Shown here: one piece after another, positions 18,068 through 29,200 of the stretch
Numbering within the stretch: the stretch's first letter is position 1
How the letters are laid out: every line of letters begins with the position of its first letter
NCBI GenBank assembly: GCA_026770025.1
Contig: JAMXDE010000012.1
Location: 62,001 to 126,000 of the forward strand
Reading direction: 5' to 3'
DNA length: 64,000 nt
Origin: Craspedostauros australis
Lineage: Eukaryota > Bacillariophyta > Bacillariophyceae > Mastogloiales > Achnanthaceae
The notes under the pieces: model-generated
The model's input: the letters and a program-made list of their open reading frames with translations, nothing else
Databases searched by the model: none
What the model was told of the DNA's origin: nothing
Program-made: the position numbers and the translations under genes

Positions 18068-20410
18068 ATGGGAACGTCACAATCCAAGGCGACGAGCATG
18101 CTCGTTGCATGCGCCGTGCTGTCGGCCTCCATCCAATCGGCGCATGCACGCCCATCCTTCATCGCGCCGTCATCGGCTGTTCCATTAGCATCATCGCATC
18201 CCGCGTTCGCGAGCAGCACAATGCTGGCCGTGCGAGGTGGAGATGCGGATGTGGAGCAGCAGGCAGATGCGCGGGAAGCTGTCGCTGAGAGCAATTCCGA
18301 CGATCAAGATAGTTTGGATGACAAGGTCTATGCGGCAATGAAGAGACTTGGTTTGTCGCCACCGCCTGCAGCAGCGGATGGAGCATCGGCGGATGGAGCA
18401 TCGGCACCCGACGACATGGACTGTTCCGATGGTGTGTGCAAGCCAAAGGAGCTCGCGTCTGCTGCTGCGGTTGCCGTGAATCCCTATGAACTGTCCAAGC
18501 AACTGGCATCCGAAATGGGCGTCGACGAATCATTGACGTTGGCAGCGGTCAGTGCCACGAAGCGGATGGGGGAAACAGAGAACACCTATGTCTACGACGA
18601 GACTGCGGCGCGTGACATGATCCAGACGGAGCTGGATTTCATTGCGCAAATCAGCGAGGATAACGAGGAAGTGCAGCAGCTTCTGTCGGAAGGATTCGAT
18701 GCCTTTATGGTGCGTCGGGCGCTGGCATATTCGGACAACAACATCGAGGATGCGCGCGCCATTCTCATTGCAGAGAAAGAGGATCTGGAGGAGGCAAAGG
18801 CCGCACCGGGAACGGTCGAAGTCAAGCTCAACTTCGATCCGACTGCCGTCGATTCCAACGCGAAGCCACCGGCCATGCCGGCCACGAACAACGCGAGTGC
18901 GAACAAAAGCAAAGACAACCTGCCAAAGCCAGCGGACAAGGCATCCGTCGTCTTCGAGGCCACGACCGAGCAGCTGCAGGAGCTGGTGCTCGAATCTCCC
19001 GTGCCAGTGCTGCTCGACATTTACGCCGACTGGTGCGGACCCTGCAAGGTCCTCGGCCCAGCGCTGGAGGACATGGCCGTCAAGGCAGGTGGCATCTTCC
19101 GCCTCGTCAAGGTCAACTCCGACAACGAACGGCCCGTCAGCGCGGCGCTCGGTGTCACGGCGCTGCCCACAGTCTTTGGATTCCGCGATGGCAAGATCGT
19201 GCACATGTTCGAGGGCATGCCGCGTGACGAGAAGATGATGCAGAATTTCATGATGGGGTTGTTCGGTGCCGCACCATTCTCGCCACCCGTCACTGCTGAG
19301 CAGACCGAGAAGTACGCAGAGCTCACCAACAAGCTCATCAAGACCGCCAGCGCCGCCAGCTTCTCCTTCTCGCAACGCGAACGTCTCGTGGACCGCATCA
19401 AGGGCAAGCTGGATGATCTGGTTCAGGACGTCACCGTCAAGGACGTGGAGCAATCGGCCAAGCTGCTGCGCACGCTCTTCTCCAACATCCTCAAGCGCCC
19501 GACGGAGGAGAAGTACCGCAAGATCAACCTCGACAACGCCAAGATCAAGGACGCCATCGCGCACCACGGACCTGCATTGGCCATCCTCAAACTGGCGGGT
19601 TTCCGCAAGGAATCCACCAACATGATCCTGGGCAAGGGCAAGAAGGTAGTCAACGTGGCGCCGATCGTCGCTGCACGCGATTGCATCGACAAATGGATCC
19701 AGATGAACCGCCGCGAGATGGCCGCCGCCGCACGCAAGCATCAGGATGAGCTCGATCGTCAGCGATTGCAGGCCGAGGCAGAAGCGCGCGGCGACGTGGA
19801 GGAAGACGATGAAGAGGAAGAGGACGTTGAGGAGGTCGATCCCAACGCGTGCACGTTGAAGCTGAGGCTGGACGGTAAGAAGAAGGTCCATGAAGTCGTG
19901 CTCGACAAGAATGCGCCGCTCAAGGATATCCTGACATCGCTGGCCGTCGACGAAGGAGCGCAGAACGACATCCAGGTCACATGCGTCGCGAAGCGGCTCA
20001 TCATCAAGTCGACGGATGAGGGTGCGATGGACAAGTCCCTGGCAGAGCATGGCCTGTTCCCATCCGCCGCGTTGGTGGTCAAGGTTGTTGTTGCGGACGG
20101 CAAGGACGCAGCATCGGCCAGCAGCTCCATCAAGGACCGTGCCGCCAAGCGCAAGCTGAAGAAGGGCAGCCACACCATGCAGAGCATCGGGATTTACGCC
20201 AAGGATGACAACAACAAAGCCGAGCTAATCGATGGCGGTGGTGGTGTCTGGTACGAGCACGATATCAGCGACGATGAAGAAGATGACAAGGCCGACGGTG
20301 ATGCCGATGCTGGTGAAGCATCAGGAACATCAGAAAGTGCGGCAGCAGAAGCTGATGCCGATGTTGAAGAAGAGCAAGGTGATGGCGAGGATGGCGAAAC
20401 ATCAGAATAG
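18068..20410 (+). CDS. Secretory UBA-thioredoxin-PUB-UBX protein, probable complex-plastid import/ERAD-like factor
   Basis: From ATG 18068 the protein has 780 aa. The frame is open to ATG 17939, but the later start puts a signal peptide (MLVACAVLSASIQSAHA) at the N-terminus. Domains in order: UBA-like helices at about 199-240 (VQQLLSEGFDAFMVRRALAY); thioredoxin at about 300-400 with active site WCGPC at 322-326 and cis-Pro ALPTVFGF; PUB at about 484-550 (RKINLDNAKIKDAIA, AILKLAGF); UBX-like beta-grasp at about 594-665 ending EHGLFPSAALVVKV; acidic tail. UBA and UBX/PUB domains bind ubiquitin and Cdc48/p97. With a signal peptide this fits the symbiont-derived ERAD-like import machinery (SELMA) of complex plastids, where PUB and UBX proteins are known. 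The presequence lacks a clear Phe at +1, so ER location is an alternative. Confidence 0.75.
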   Translation: MGTSQSKATSMLVACAVLSASIQSAHARPSFIAPSSAVPLASSHPAFASSTMLAVRGGDADVEQQADAREAVAESNSDDQDSLDDKVYAAMKRLGLSPPPAAADGASADGASAPDDMDCSDGVCKPKELASAAAVAVNPYELSKQLASEMGVDESLTLAAVSATKRMGETENTYVYDETAARDMIQTELDFIAQISEDNEEVQQLLSEGFDAFMVRRALAYSDNNIEDARAILIAEKEDLEEAKAAPGTVEVKLNFDPTAVDSNAKPPAMPATNNASANKSKDNLPKPADKASVVFEATTEQLQELVLESPVPVLLDIYADWCGPCKVLGPALEDMAVKAGGIFRLVKVNSDNERPVSAALGVTALPTVFGFRDGKIVHMFEGMPRDEKMMQNFMMGLFGAAPFSPPVTAEQTEKYAELTNKLIKTASAASFSFSQRERLVDRIKGKLDDLVQDVTVKDVEQSAKLLRTLFSNILKRPTEEKYRKINLDNAKIKDAIAHHGPALAILKLAGFRKESTNMILGKGKKVVNVAPIVAARDCIDKWIQMNRREMAAAARKHQDELDRQRLQAEAEARGDVEEDDEEEEDVEEVDPNACTLKLRLDGKKKVHEVVLDKNAPLKDILTSLAVDEGAQNDIQVTCVAKRLIIKSTDEGAMDKSLAEHGLFPSAALVVKVVVADGKDAASASSSIKDRAAKRKLKKGSHTMQSIGIYAKDDNNKAELIDGGGGVWYEHDISDDEEDDKADGDADAGEASGTSESAAAEADADVEEEQGDGEDGETSE

Positions 20411-21258
20411 GCCGAAGAATGAATCAACGAAGTGCCCAATTGAAAGGCTGAACTATTAGAATGGAGTTGTTGTCACGTACCACGATGACTCTTCTCTTCT
20501 CTACCATACAACTTCAATTCCTGGAAGTCCAGTTGGATCAGTTTGCTTCGGAGGAATAACTCTCGGCGGTTGGCAACGTCCATGGCAGACAGGTTCGACC
20601 GGCAGTACGGGAGGAGAAGAGCCGAGAGCGTGGCATTCACACGAACTCCGGATGCAGCACGTTCTTCAAACCTTGGCGGTCGGAGAGGTGGGCGAGGTTG
20701 GAGATGCTTCGACCTTGGTTGCCATACAGTCCGCTCACGTGCTTCTCCGATCTGTGCTCTCTGCAAGTCTGCTACGCCCACCATTCGTTTTTGCCACCCA
20801 ACGGCCACGGCACTTCACTTCGCTGATTCACGCTTTCCGATCAATGCACATAGGGCACTATGGTTGATCTCTTGGCCCCCATCATAATAGATCTTCCCCT
20901 TCGTCCTTGGAGGAGATACACGTACCTCGAGGACAAGACCGTGATGGTACACCATGCCACACCAAAACAAGTGGTTGAGCACTTGGCTATTATTATTCTA
21001 TAATTTATTTTCATGTATCATACGCGCACTGTACTTCGCATTAAGTGAGCTGGTGCGTATGGTATGCCAGGTCGTACAGTGCGGTTATGATGTTTCACGT
21101 GAGCAATTCTCTCTCTCTAGATTCTATTATGTAATACTTTAAATTCACATTGGTCCGTACACAGCCGTGCCATCCCCGATGAAGTATGATTCCCCAGTAC
21201 TCTACTATAATACTCTATAATACTCAAAGGCGTTCAGCCTCTGCGTGTGCATCGTTCC
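20411..21258. other. Intergenic region; possible minus-strand exon at 20473-20808
   Basis: A minus-strand frame at 20473-20808 includes the stretch MDVANRRELFLRSKLIQLDF and runs into a GTACGT donor-like sequence at about 20474-20479. No matching next exon was found, since the facing gene ends at 20410. I see no function. The remainder (20880-21258) is A/T-rich with tact/tata runs. Confidence 0.25.
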
Positions 21259-22335
21259 TTACGGCTCCTCCAGAACGTTTTCAATCTCCGAGATGAGGGA
21301 GATGAGATGCACCTGATTCTTCGACCTGAAATTGCCTGCGCCGGGATGCCGCGAAGTTCGACGACGTGCCTTGGGCGGTGCGAGGATCTTGGAGAGCCGC
21401 TGCATGTCAGATTTGCGGAAGCTCGGCATCGATGTGGAATGCTTGAGGCAAGGTTGGATAAGCGTTGGTATTGACGTTGGAATTGTGCTGGTGGCTTGAA
21501 CAGGATCGGCGTGCGGTTCGGCAACTTCCGGCGTCTTGGTTTGCGCCTTGGAGTGCAGCATTTTCCATTCTTCGATTTCGCGCGCCAGCTTGGAGTTGGG
21601 GATGAGCTTCGATGGTCGCAGCTTCTCCGTTGTGACGGGACAGACGTATCCGGAGCTCTCGAGCCATCGCAGGATGTGCTTGCGTTCGAAGTTGATGCCG
21701 TTACGTGCCATGACGGGATCCGCCATGACCTGGTTGGTGAGAGCGCACTTGAAGTGGCTGGGCGGTGCCGAGACGACGTTATCGAATCCCTTCTTTTCCT
21801 CCTGCTCGCTGGATCGGTTGGAGCGTGTTCTTCGTGATCTCATCAGAGCCTTTCTCGTCGACGACGAGGACGGCGAGGAGGAAGACGATGCCATGCCTGC
21901 CATCTTTGGGAATGATGGGCAGGAATGCGAATGATGCAGCGTTGTGGTGGTGCATTCGGCGCTGTCGTCATCATGCATCTGGATCCATTGCTCGATCTTC
22001 CACTTGAGGGTTTTGTTGGATACCAGATTGGAGGGACGCAGGGGACGCCCGGTGACCGGGCAGAAGGTGTGGCCGCCCTCAAGCCATGCCAGGATGTGGC
22101 TGCGCTCGAAGTGATCGCCGTATCGCGTCATCATGGGGTCCGTCATGATCTCGTTGGAGAGAGGGCAGAGGAACTCCTTGGGGATGGCAGCGGCGATGGA
22201 ATCACTGCCGCAGCTGCTGGTCTTGCTCATGCTTTTTCTCGTGCCTTTGTTCATGACATCATCGGCTTTGTCGCCATTGACGGTGCACATGGGCGCCATC
22301 TCGATGGGTTCGTTTTGCTCGTCGATGGTGTTCAT
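21259..22335 (-). CDS. Double U-box protein, probable E3 ubiquitin ligase
   Basis: From ATG 22335 the frame encodes 358 aa. Two U-box domains are evident. The first reads PKEFLCPLSNEIMTDPMMTRYG, FERSHILAWL, CPVTGRPL and LVSNKTLKWKIEQW. The second reads PSHFKCALTNQVMADPVMARNG, FERKHILRWL, CPVTTEKLRPSKLIPN and LAREIEEW. U-boxes adopt a RING-like fold without zinc and recruit E2 enzymes. Between them is a Ser/Arg-rich linker, and after the second a basic Ser/Pro-rich tail. No ARM, TPR or kinase partner domain is present, so substrate recognition is unknown. The frame is open further upstream to 22824, but that extension is low complexity and the 22335 ATG precedes the first acidic/Met-rich segment by a natural margin. 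Confidence 0.82.
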   Translation of the reverse strand: MNTIDEQNEPIEMAPMCTVNGDKADDVMNKGTRKSMSKTSSCGSDSIAAAIPKEFLCPLSNEIMTDPMMTRYGDHFERSHILAWLEGGHTFCPVTGRPLRPSNLVSNKTLKWKIEQWIQMHDDDSAECTTTTLHHSHSCPSFPKMAGMASSSSSPSSSSTRKALMRSRRTRSNRSSEQEEKKGFDNVVSAPPSHFKCALTNQVMADPVMARNGINFERKHILRWLESSGYVCPVTTEKLRPSKLIPNSKLAREIEEWKMLHSKAQTKTPEVAEPHADPVQATSTIPTSIPTLIQPCLKHSTSMPSFRKSDMQRLSKILAPPKARRRTSRHPGAGNFRSKNQVHLISLISEIENVLEEP

Positions 22336-25132
22336 TGCTGCTGGCTGTGGCGTGGAGGGCAGTAGAGTCCTCTCTCTCGTGGGAGTCTCTGTGTGTGTGT
22401 CGTGGAGTGGGTGTAAATTGGATTGGTTGGTTGGCGTTTGCAGATTGTGGAATTTATGAGAGGATGAGGCTGCGATGAGACTGCCAAGAGGGAGTGCTTT
22501 GTCTCTTTGATGCGACAACACATCAGGGGGTGACAATACGTCGTAGTAATGGAGCAGCAAACCAGTTCGCGTGGAGTGGTGTGCTGTTCGTGCTCCTTGG
22601 GGGAGAATTGTGTTTCCACGTTGTGATGTTTGAATCAGCGCGGTGCGCGAGCAGCCTCTTCGTCGATGCTGATGGACGCAGCCTAACAATGCGCAGGGTG
22701 TTCGTGGCGTTCGTTTTGTTGCCCGCGCGGGCTCTTTTGCTGAGGAAAAACACTTCCACATCGTCAGCAACCTCTGGAGAACTGACACAAAGCACGCAAG
22801 AGGGTGTTTGGAAGAAAGAAACAATGGTGGTCGGCGAGGACGTCAGCGGAGTGAGCACCTTCAACCACGTGGCGACCTGTTTGCGCAGCGGAGTTCCTCT
22901 CTCCGTTTAGGCAGAAGTACGAGTACACTTTGATTACTGATGGGTGTGTTGGGCGCAATTTCGTGAGCCCCAGCGGTTGGGATAGTGTCATCCCAGGACT
23001 TTTATCGGTTGTTGGTACCGAATGGCATTGGGACCAAGCAAAAAGGTTAGATCTTATTCCTTCTCCATTTCCGATAACGAAGTTGGTCGGATTTTGAAGC
23101 CCGACATCACAGTTTCCGTCCTCCTCACAAGTTCATCCTTGGAGTGTCACCCAACATTTATTCTCCCGCACAACATCACGGCTCCGGGCTCATGGGGCAA
23201 GCTCCCGACTAAACGCCAGCCTTCATGCGTAAAGACGAACCAAGGCGAAAGCATCACGCATGACGGTTCCAAAGCGTGCAGACGTGAGAAACATCAATGA
23301 AGACACAAAAGTACGAGCAGGTATTGCATCTGCTGCACTCTCCTCATATGCATCATTCCATGGCATACTAACTCAACGAGGTTTCTTCGGATACGATGCA
23401 GCCCATGAGATCCCGCATCGAAGGCAACAATCGTATTATATGTACGAGCCTCGTGTCTGACGATGGACTGTTTGGGCCTTTTGGCAATGTCGCTGCGGAG
23501 TTGGTGCTACATACTCTATCATACTTTGCGTCTTCCAAACCCAGAAAAGGAATCGCAGACGGCACGCACAGTCACCATTGATCAAGGGAAACCGCTTTTG
23601 CCGAGGTGTACTTATGTTCGTGATCCGTGTTGTTGAGAAAGAGTGCGACTGCTCTCTTGGGAAGTTGCGCTGACGAACTGCCCAAGGGTCATCAATCACA
23701 GATTCATTCGTTGATTCATTCATAATAGGTCCAAAGCGTCAAAACCAATCTTCCCGCCTTTTCATCGGAATCGGACCCCAACGAGATCAGGTCTGGATCC
23801 TTGCACATTCTTGGATCACCATGAGGGAGAGCACATAGCGTGGATGAGAGCGACTTGTTTGCATGTTTCGTGCGATGTCCTTGACGCACCGTAGGCGCAA
23901 GGCGGAATACTGTTCGGACGAGCTCTGGAGAGCAGAGGTGGCATGGAGGATGAGATTGAGTGGAGCAGAGTACTGATCAACCCTCTCGTTGGCGAGTCGA
24001 ATCTTGTCAAGAACAGCGACTCCGCATTGCGACCATGCACACTGCTCTGCTCTCTCTGCCTGCATCTCCATCTCTTCGGAGATAATGGAGGTAGAAATGG
24101 AACGGTAGTGGTATACGCAACGGCACACTCTTCAGCGTCGATTCTGCCGCCAACGTTCGCAGAAGCTGGGTGTCACAGCATCGAATAGAATACAATTTAC
24201 TCTTGCGTGGACCTGCATGCACCTTCTTGTTGAGGAAGGTTGAGTGGTGTGCTCCACGAGGACATCACTTCGAAGACGTTCCGACAGGGCACAAGTGCTC
24301 CAGATTTGTCTTCTTCCCTGGACACGGCAGGACCACAGCTCGCACTCCACCAATCGGCCATTTGTACTCTTAGTAGTACACGTACTCTGGCAGCACAATC
24401 GTGAAATACACATCCCTGCCTGCTCACATTTTTGACTGGTACCTGCGACAGCAAAACAATGATGGTTGGCGTATGGCACGCACATACCACCAACATACTC
24501 GTGGTCATCGTCTGGGCTCATGATTACGATCACAAGAGCTTCACTTGGCGCGACAAGACCTCATCACGTCAGGAACCCGATGCGGAGTGGCCGATGTCTG
24601 ATGTCTGATGTCTGATGCCTGATGCCTGGAGCGAAATACTCACACTGTGGATACTCGTGCTCTTGTGTACGTGCGAGTACAAGATCAAAGATCGTGCGAG
24701 TGTGGCGTTGGCATCTCGGACAGTCACGCCAAACAAGACAAGATACCATGCACAGATGTCATCAAACCATCCTGTCTCTCGGATGTACATGGAGTAGTAC
24801 AAAGGATTGAGCAGAATTGGGTGCTCTGTGATATCCTACTCTACTCCTAATTGTACGAGCACAGAAGACTTTAACTTGATAGACGCTCTGCAAGGATGGG
24901 CGTCTTTCATCACTTCACGAGCATGAAGGCCTCTTATTGGTACACATACCTCGTATGAAAGGTGAAGGTCATGATTGTTGCAACAATCAATCAACCCACC
25001 AACCGAAAATGGATACGAAGACCGCATGAGTACAGATGCCAGATCGGCGAGGAGCGTAGAGTCCGACCAACGCGTGCGAGGAGAGGTAGTCCTGGAAGTA
25101 GAGTGCCCTCCTCTACTCTACTCTCCTCTACA
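22336..25132. other. Long intergenic stretch without a supported gene
   Basis: Many short frames on both strands, none with a recognisable motif. An octamer tandem repeat, (tctgatgc/t)n, lies at about 24592-24628. Immediately before the copia insertion, 25090-25132 is a run of ctctactctcc units. Confidence 0.5.
24592..24628. repeat. Tandem octamer repeat gatgtctg / gatgcctg
   Basis: Five consecutive units, three gatgtctg followed by two gatgcctg variants. Confidence 0.85.
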
Positions 25133-25137
25133 CTTCC
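25133..25137. repeat. Target-site duplication CTTCC, left
   Basis: CTTCC directly precedes the 5' LTR. The same five bases directly follow the 3' LTR at 32456-32460. Confidence 0.9.
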
Positions 25138-25801
25138 TAATAACACATCGAACGCTCCAACTACACTCATCTTGGTAGTATTCGAATGAGTCATGTGGTA
25201 TTCGTGTACCACAGGACGAATACTGATGCAGTCACGAGACTCTTCGTGTGTGATGAATCGTAATGTTATGATATCCGCAATTGCCGCAACTCCCATGTGG
25301 GATCGCTTTCTCGTCTCACAGACTGACTCGCAATTCAGATATATTGATTCCTCAATTCCACACCATCTTGTTGACACCTTGCAATTCAGATATATTGGTT
25401 CATCCAATAGATCTGAATAAGAGGTCCTCAATTGCACAGCTTCAGAATTATGGCAGTACTGGTCATCGTGGACCTGAACGTGCCATCTGATCTTGTCTTC
25501 ACCTCTGTGCTTGCAAACATACATTTCCTCCCACATGTGAATGCAACAGTGCAAGGCATCATTTTACAGCAGTATTGCTGTGTGAAACTTGTGCAATCTC
25601 ATTGCATCATCATCATCATCTTGCATTGCACTCTTCATGCTCACAATTCTGACTTCGACAGATCAGAATTGGGCCAGCTTTCATTAACTTAATCACCTAC
25701 TTGAGCACACACACACAATACCAACCATCTACATACTTCATTGTCGGATCTGATCAGTCTCTATTTGAAGTAAGTACCCTGTATTGTATTCTGTTCTATC
25801 A
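25138..25801 (+). repeat. 5' LTR of the complete copia element
   Basis: Begins taataacacatcgaacgc and ends ctgttctatca. It matches 31792-32455 base for base in a full line-by-line comparison (constant offset 6654). It contains a duplicated 16-bp motif, caattcagatatattg, at about 25331 and 25382, and (cat)n at about 25606-25622. Confidence 0.95.
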
Positions 25802-26249
25802 GATTAACAGTCGCAATTCTCTACGTCCTGCGCTGAACGCGTGACCATCATTTCCAAAGACTTTGTGACATTCGATAACGACCATCCTGCAACTCTCGTG
25901 ACGACGTGAAGTTGCCTTCATCTCTGTGATTCAGCCATCGCTGCGCAGAACATAAGAGCCATTCGGCTTGTGCACACTCACCCCATTCACTATTAGACGT
26001 ATCCGTCAGTGAATTCTCTCTTTGCTTCTTCAGCATTCATCATCCCATCATTCGATATCGATCGCATTCGATCTATCGACAACACAACAAACATACAAAC
26101 ACAGACAAACATCCAATCACAACCAAACAGACATACAAACACAAACAAACAGACACATCAACAAATAAACAAACATACAAACACAAACAAACATACACAC
26201 CAACAAATAAACAAACAAACAAATAAACCAACAAACAAACAACATCATC
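25802..26249 (+). other. Leader between LTR and gag, with (CAAA)n-rich tract
   Basis: This is where the primer-binding site should lie, directly after the LTR (gattaacagtcgc...). I could not match it to a particular tRNA. From 26090 to 26248 the strand is almost free of G, made of acaaacatacaaacaca-type units, and ends just before the gag ATG; it is an unstructured 5' leader. Confidence 0.6.
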
Positions 26250-29200
26250 ATGACTACTCCTCCCCCCACCATCTCCGAAGCCGAGATCTTCAACCATGTT
26301 GTCAGGTCCGTGGGCATTGCTGACGATTCTGATGCCAGAAGTCTGCTTGACCAACAGGGCATACTCAGCATTGCCGACCTTCTTCTCCTCTCCAGGGAGG
26401 ACCTACAGGCCTTCCAATACCAGGGTCTTGATGAGGATGGTGAAGCCTTTGTGTACGAACTCGATGCTCCTTGCATCCGTCGTATCCTCGCCCTTCCTCG
26501 CTGGTGGCAACATCAGGTTGACCCAACCTTCGTCACCTGGTACACCATCTCCCGCCATTCTCTTGCCGAGGCAATCGCATCGCCAATTGTCGCTCCAGCA
26601 GAAGCAGCAGCGGCGCGCGCAGCAACCACAGCAGCCACCACAGCAGCCACCACAGCAGCAACTGCAGCAGCCACTGCAGCAGCTACTGTGGCAGCATCTT
26701 CGGCTCCAACACCTGATCCCATTACCTCAACCCCGGTCTCCTCGTCGGAATCCCGTCTCCAAGACTTCCGAAAGGGGATGAGACGCAACAGCGAGCATTT
26801 TCCCAAACTCAAGGATGATCGGTTCTTCCTATCCTTCCGTCGCACCTTCATGACGGTTGCAGCCTCCCAAGGCGTCTCCGATGTCCTAAACCCGGAGTAC
26901 AAGCCTGCAGATGAGGACATGGTCCTCTTTCAAGAGCAGAACACCTTTGTCTACTGCACCTTGGTACTCTCTCTGAAGACTCAGAAGGGTCAGAGATGCG
27001 TCCGGAAGTTCGAGGACACCATGGATGGACAGGCTGCATTTGCAGCCATGCTCTCTGAGTATACCACCGGCGTGACCGCGTCCAATGCCGGGAAACATCT
27101 TCGCTCCATCCTCAACACCCTCAAACTGGACAAGGACTGGCGTGGCACTCGAGAGTCCTTCCTTGACTCGTGGTCCAACAAGGTGTACGATCTCGAAGTC
27201 ATCCAAGATGACGAGGTTGATACTGATCGCAAACGCGATTGGTTGGAGGAAGCCATCTCCCCAGACACCGAGCTCTACCGTGCCCTATTCGAGTCCCAGT
27301 ACCTCGAGGCATCCCTTCATGCAATGAGCATTGATGGTGTCTCAGCAGAGTTCACACTCGACTTCGAGCGTACGTTCGCACTCATACGCAGCCATGCTCA
27401 ACGTCTTGACCGCGTCAAGCCTCGTGGACGTTCCAGTCGCAAGGTGCATAATGCCAAGCACTCCGGTGCTCGAGGCCAAGCACAGACATGGAGCAAGGAT
27501 AAGGATTACTCCAAGGATCCTCGTCCTCGTATCCCACACGAGGAATGGATGAAGATGGAGCGATCTCAGCGTCAAGCATTCCTTGAAGCCAAGGGAAAAT
27601 GGGATCCCAATCGCGGAAAGGGCGGACGTCAGCGCGCAGCCAACAAGGCAACTACCTCCAAGTCGGATGGGCATTCTGCAACTCCATCTGCCAATGCTGC
27701 CAATGCCGACACGACCACCACTCCTCCTGCTCAACCTGGAGATGCCATCAACCGCATGTTGGCGAATGCCAAGTCCACACCTTCCACTGACGAACCCATC
27801 CTGACCTACAAGGGTCAGACCTGGCGCCTTGCCAACCAGGCCATGGTCCGCTACGACTTCCACAAGACATCCAAAGCTCATCATGGATCTCTCGTCGACA
27901 GTGGCGCCAATGGTGGCCTGGCTGGTGATGACGTCCTCGTACTGTGCAAGACTGGTCACACAGCGGATGTCAATGGCATTGGCGATTCTGCGATTGCCAA
28001 CCTTGACATTGGGACTGTTGCTGGACTTGTCGACACCACCGAAGGTCCCATCATTGCCGTATTTCACCAATACGCTCTGTACGGAAAGGGGAAGACCATC
28101 CATTCTTCCAACCAACTCGCTTCCTTCGGCATCGACGTCAATGAGCGGCCACGACACCTGCCAGGCGGTCGACAGACGATCATCACAACCGATGGCCGCG
28201 TCATTCCACTCTCGATTCGTCATGGTCTGTCCTACATGGACATGCGTTGTCCCACTCGTGATCAGCTCGGCAAGTACCCTCACATCGATTTCACAGCTGA
28301 CTCTGTGTGGGATCCCTCTGCCCTCGATCAAGAGCTCGACATCTCCGATGTCAGCGGAGCCAACAACGAATCTTCCATCCCAATTTCTGGACAAGAGCTC
28401 GACGTGTTCGTCACTGATGGTGAACCAACACGTGGCGAGACCTCGGACCTCTCTGGAGGCATTGAGCTCAGCTCTGCTCCTGTTGACTATGAGGCCCTTC
28501 GTCCTCATTTCGGTTGGATCCCGGCTCGCCGTGTCCGCGACACATTGCGATGCACCTCGCAGTGGTACCGGACGGCGGAGCGCTTTTCCATGCGCAAACA
28601 CTTCAGGACACGATTTCCGGCTGCCAACGTCGATCGTCTCCATGAAGTTGTGGCTATGGATACTCTCTTTTCGGACACTCCTGCACATGATGACGGCATT
28701 GCTGGACACGGCGGATGCACCATGATGCAGATCTACGTCGCTCTGCAGTCTCGATTCACAGCAGGGTTCCCCATGTCTTCCGAGAAGCAAGTTGCCAACA
28801 CCTTCCTCGACTTCATCCGACACCATGGTGCGCCCGACCTTCTCATGTCGGATAACGCCAAGTCCGAGATTGGCTCCAAGGTTCAAGAGATCCTCCGCCA
28901 ATACGCCATCAAAGACCATCAGAGTGAGCCCGAGCATCAGCATCAGAACGGCGCGGAACGGCGTATTCAAGACGTCAAGCGGACCACCAATGGGATCATG
29001 GACCGCACTGGGACACCCGCCAAGTTTTGGCTGATCTGCACCCAGTACGTCATCTCTCTGCTCAACCACATCGCGCAGCGCACGGTTGGCAGCATCACTC
29101 CTTTCCAGGCCGCATACGGGCACCGACCAGATGTGAGCAAGTTCCTTGCTTACCGATGGTGGCAACCCGTGTACTTCCGAGTCGACAAGCCAGGCTTCCC

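Noticed and set aside
18530..20173. 547-codon frame antisense to the UBA-Trx-PUB-UBX gene
   Set aside because: Leu/Val/His-rich translation without motifs; it is a shadow of the coding strand.
22336..22824. N-terminal extension of the double U-box protein to ATG 22824
   Set aside because: The extension is Thr/His/Pro-rich low complexity. The ATG at 22335 gives a compact protein and normal leader.
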